A stretch of 64,000 bases of DNA from Winogradskyella psychrotolerans (lineage in GTDB: Bacteria > Bacteroidota > Bacteroidia > Flavobacteriales > Flavobacteriaceae): contig NZ_JAHKPN010000027.1 of the NCBI RefSeq assembly GCF_018860545.1, positions 1 through 64,000 on the forward strand. Reading direction: 5' to 3'. The position numbers were made by a program, and so were the translations under genes. This document shows, one piece after another, positions 63,093 through 64,000 of the stretch. How positions within the stretch are numbered: the stretch's first letter is position 1; the number at the start of each line of letters is the position of its first letter. The notes beneath the pieces are model-generated. The model saw only the letters and a list, made by a program, of their open reading frames with translations, ran no database searches and was not told where the DNA came from.

Positions 63093-64000
63093 ATGAGAAA
63101 AAAAACGGCAAAAAAACGTACACAAAATTATAAAAAACACATAGGAAAAGCACCTGGTACGCTAGTATACACCGGAAAGAAAACAGAAAAGCAACTTCAA
63201 ATAGAATCTTTTGATTACACCAAAGAAACACTGAACGAACGCGTTTTAAACAATATTGAAGATGCAAGATCGTACAGAGAAACGGATTCCGTTACTTGGA
63301 TTAATGTTGATGGACTGAATTCATTAGGTGAAATTGAAAATATTGGAAAACAATACGATTTACATCCGCTTGTATTAGAAGATATTGTAAACACTACACA
63401 ACGTCCAAAAATTGACGAATACGACGATTACTTATTTATAGTTCTCAAAATGCTGTACTATGATGCCGATGAGAATGTCGTTATTGAGCAAGTGAGTTTG
63501 GTCCTCGGAAAAAATTATGTGTTGTCGTTTCAGGAATCTGAAGGAGACGTTTTTGATACGGTTAGAGACCGAATTCGTGTGGGTAACGGACGTATTAGAG
63601 GTTTAAAATCCGATTATCTCCTATATGCCTTAATTGATGCCGTTGTAGATCATTACTTTAGTATTATTGAAACGCTTGGAAATAAAATTGAAGATTTAGA
63701 AACCGATTTGTTTGATGGCCATGCTAAAGAAAACATTAGTATTGAAGTGCAACAACTTAAACGTGAAATCTTAAAAGTACGTCGCGCTATTTTTCCCCTT
63801 CGCGAAATCATCAATCGCATAGAAAAAGGGGAACATCCACTTATTTATAGACGCACCATCACCTATTACCGAGATATTTATGATCATTTAATTCAAGTTT
63901 CTGAAAATATTGATATTTACCGTGAAATGATTTGGAGTTTAATGGATATGTACATGACAACCATTAGCAACAAAATGAATGAAGTGATGAAAGTCCTCAC
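63093..64000 (+). CDS. corA: CorA-family Mg2+/Co2+ transporter (C-terminus outside window)
   Basis: The first 302 residues are present: basic N-terminus, cytoplasmic alpha/beta domain ('VTWINVDGLNS', 'DLHPLVLEDIVNTTQRPKIDEYDDYLFIVLKML') and the long stalk helix ('LKREILKVRRAIFPLREIINR', split here only by the known CorA pattern). The membrane helices with the GMN motif would lie past the window end. It probably transports magnesium. Confidence 0.92.
   Translation, partial: MRKKTAKKRTQNYKKHIGKAPGTLVYTGKKTEKQLQIESFDYTKETLNERVLNNIEDARSYRETDSVTWINVDGLNSLGEIENIGKQYDLHPLVLEDIVNTTQRPKIDEYDDYLFIVLKMLYYDADENVVIEQVSLVLGKNYVLSFQESEGDVFDTVRDRIRVGNGRIRGLKSDYLLYALIDAVVDHYFSIIETLGNKIEDLETDLFDGHAKENISIEVQQLKREILKVRRAIFPLREIINRIEKGEHPLIYRRTITYYRDIYDHLIQVSENIDIYREMIWSLMDMYMTTISNKMNEVMKVL

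Overview
The window looks like chromosomal DNA from a member of the Flavobacteriaceae (phylum Bacteroidota). Supporting signs are AT-rich DNA, promoters of the TAnnTTTG (-7) type, type IX secretion (T9SS) substrates with type A and type B C-terminal signals, PorP/SprF- and PorE-like proteins, bacillithiol synthesis (BshB1), a fused CcsB-CcsA protein, and many A-rich leaders without a clear Shine-Dalgarno sequence.

Positions 1-29356 hold a tandem duplication of a six-gene cassette, read right to left. Copy B (12939-29356) is complete: a type A T9SS-secreted protein, a membrane TPR protein with an AraC-type DNA-binding end, a TPR-TM partner, a giant FN3/adhesin-like protein with a type B (gliding-motility type) C-terminus, a PorP/SprF-like protein and a PorE-like TPR/PD40/OmpA protein. 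Copy A (1-12549) has the first four genes in the same order, and its giant gene runs off the window start. The copies are about 16.8 kb apart. The four secreted-protein promoters share an 11-bp element whose centre lies exactly 45 bp from the -7 box, and its core differs between copies A and B. One tract of 587 bp is about 99% identical between the giant genes, which suggests gene conversion.

Positions 29863-43391 look like a stress or low-oxygen region: three universal stress proteins, a beta-CASP nuclease, an ATP-cone/PD-(D/E)XK protein, a histidine kinase whose first PAS domain keeps the FixL haem-ligand His and oxygen-sensing Arg positions, a receiver-CRP fusion regulator, a MacA/FtsX/LolD-type export operon and an MscS channel. 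Six promoters (five here, one before pckA) carry a near-palindrome MTGAY-N4-RTCAT centred exactly 29.5 bp upstream of a -7 box, the geometry of a class II CRP/FNR activator. I infer a compact FixL-FixJ-FixK-like circuit in which FixJ and FixK roles are fused in one protein.

Positions 43454-64000 are mostly housekeeping: an RsiV-like lipoprotein, tRNA-Ser(UGA), a DUF3108 protein, two tandem M28 peptidases, tRNA-His(GUG) beside a decayed tRNA-His copy, bshB1, pckA, a DUF2490 protein, a Cys/Met-metabolism PLP enzyme, CcsBA, mscL, a group III truncated haemoglobin, then a forward run of DUF2520, KdsC-like phosphatase, a small membrane protein, a UbiA prenyltransferase, Maf, a lipoprotein, a small MscS channel and a CorA transporter cut by the window end. 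No CRISPR array, intact insertion sequence, prophage or rRNA was seen.
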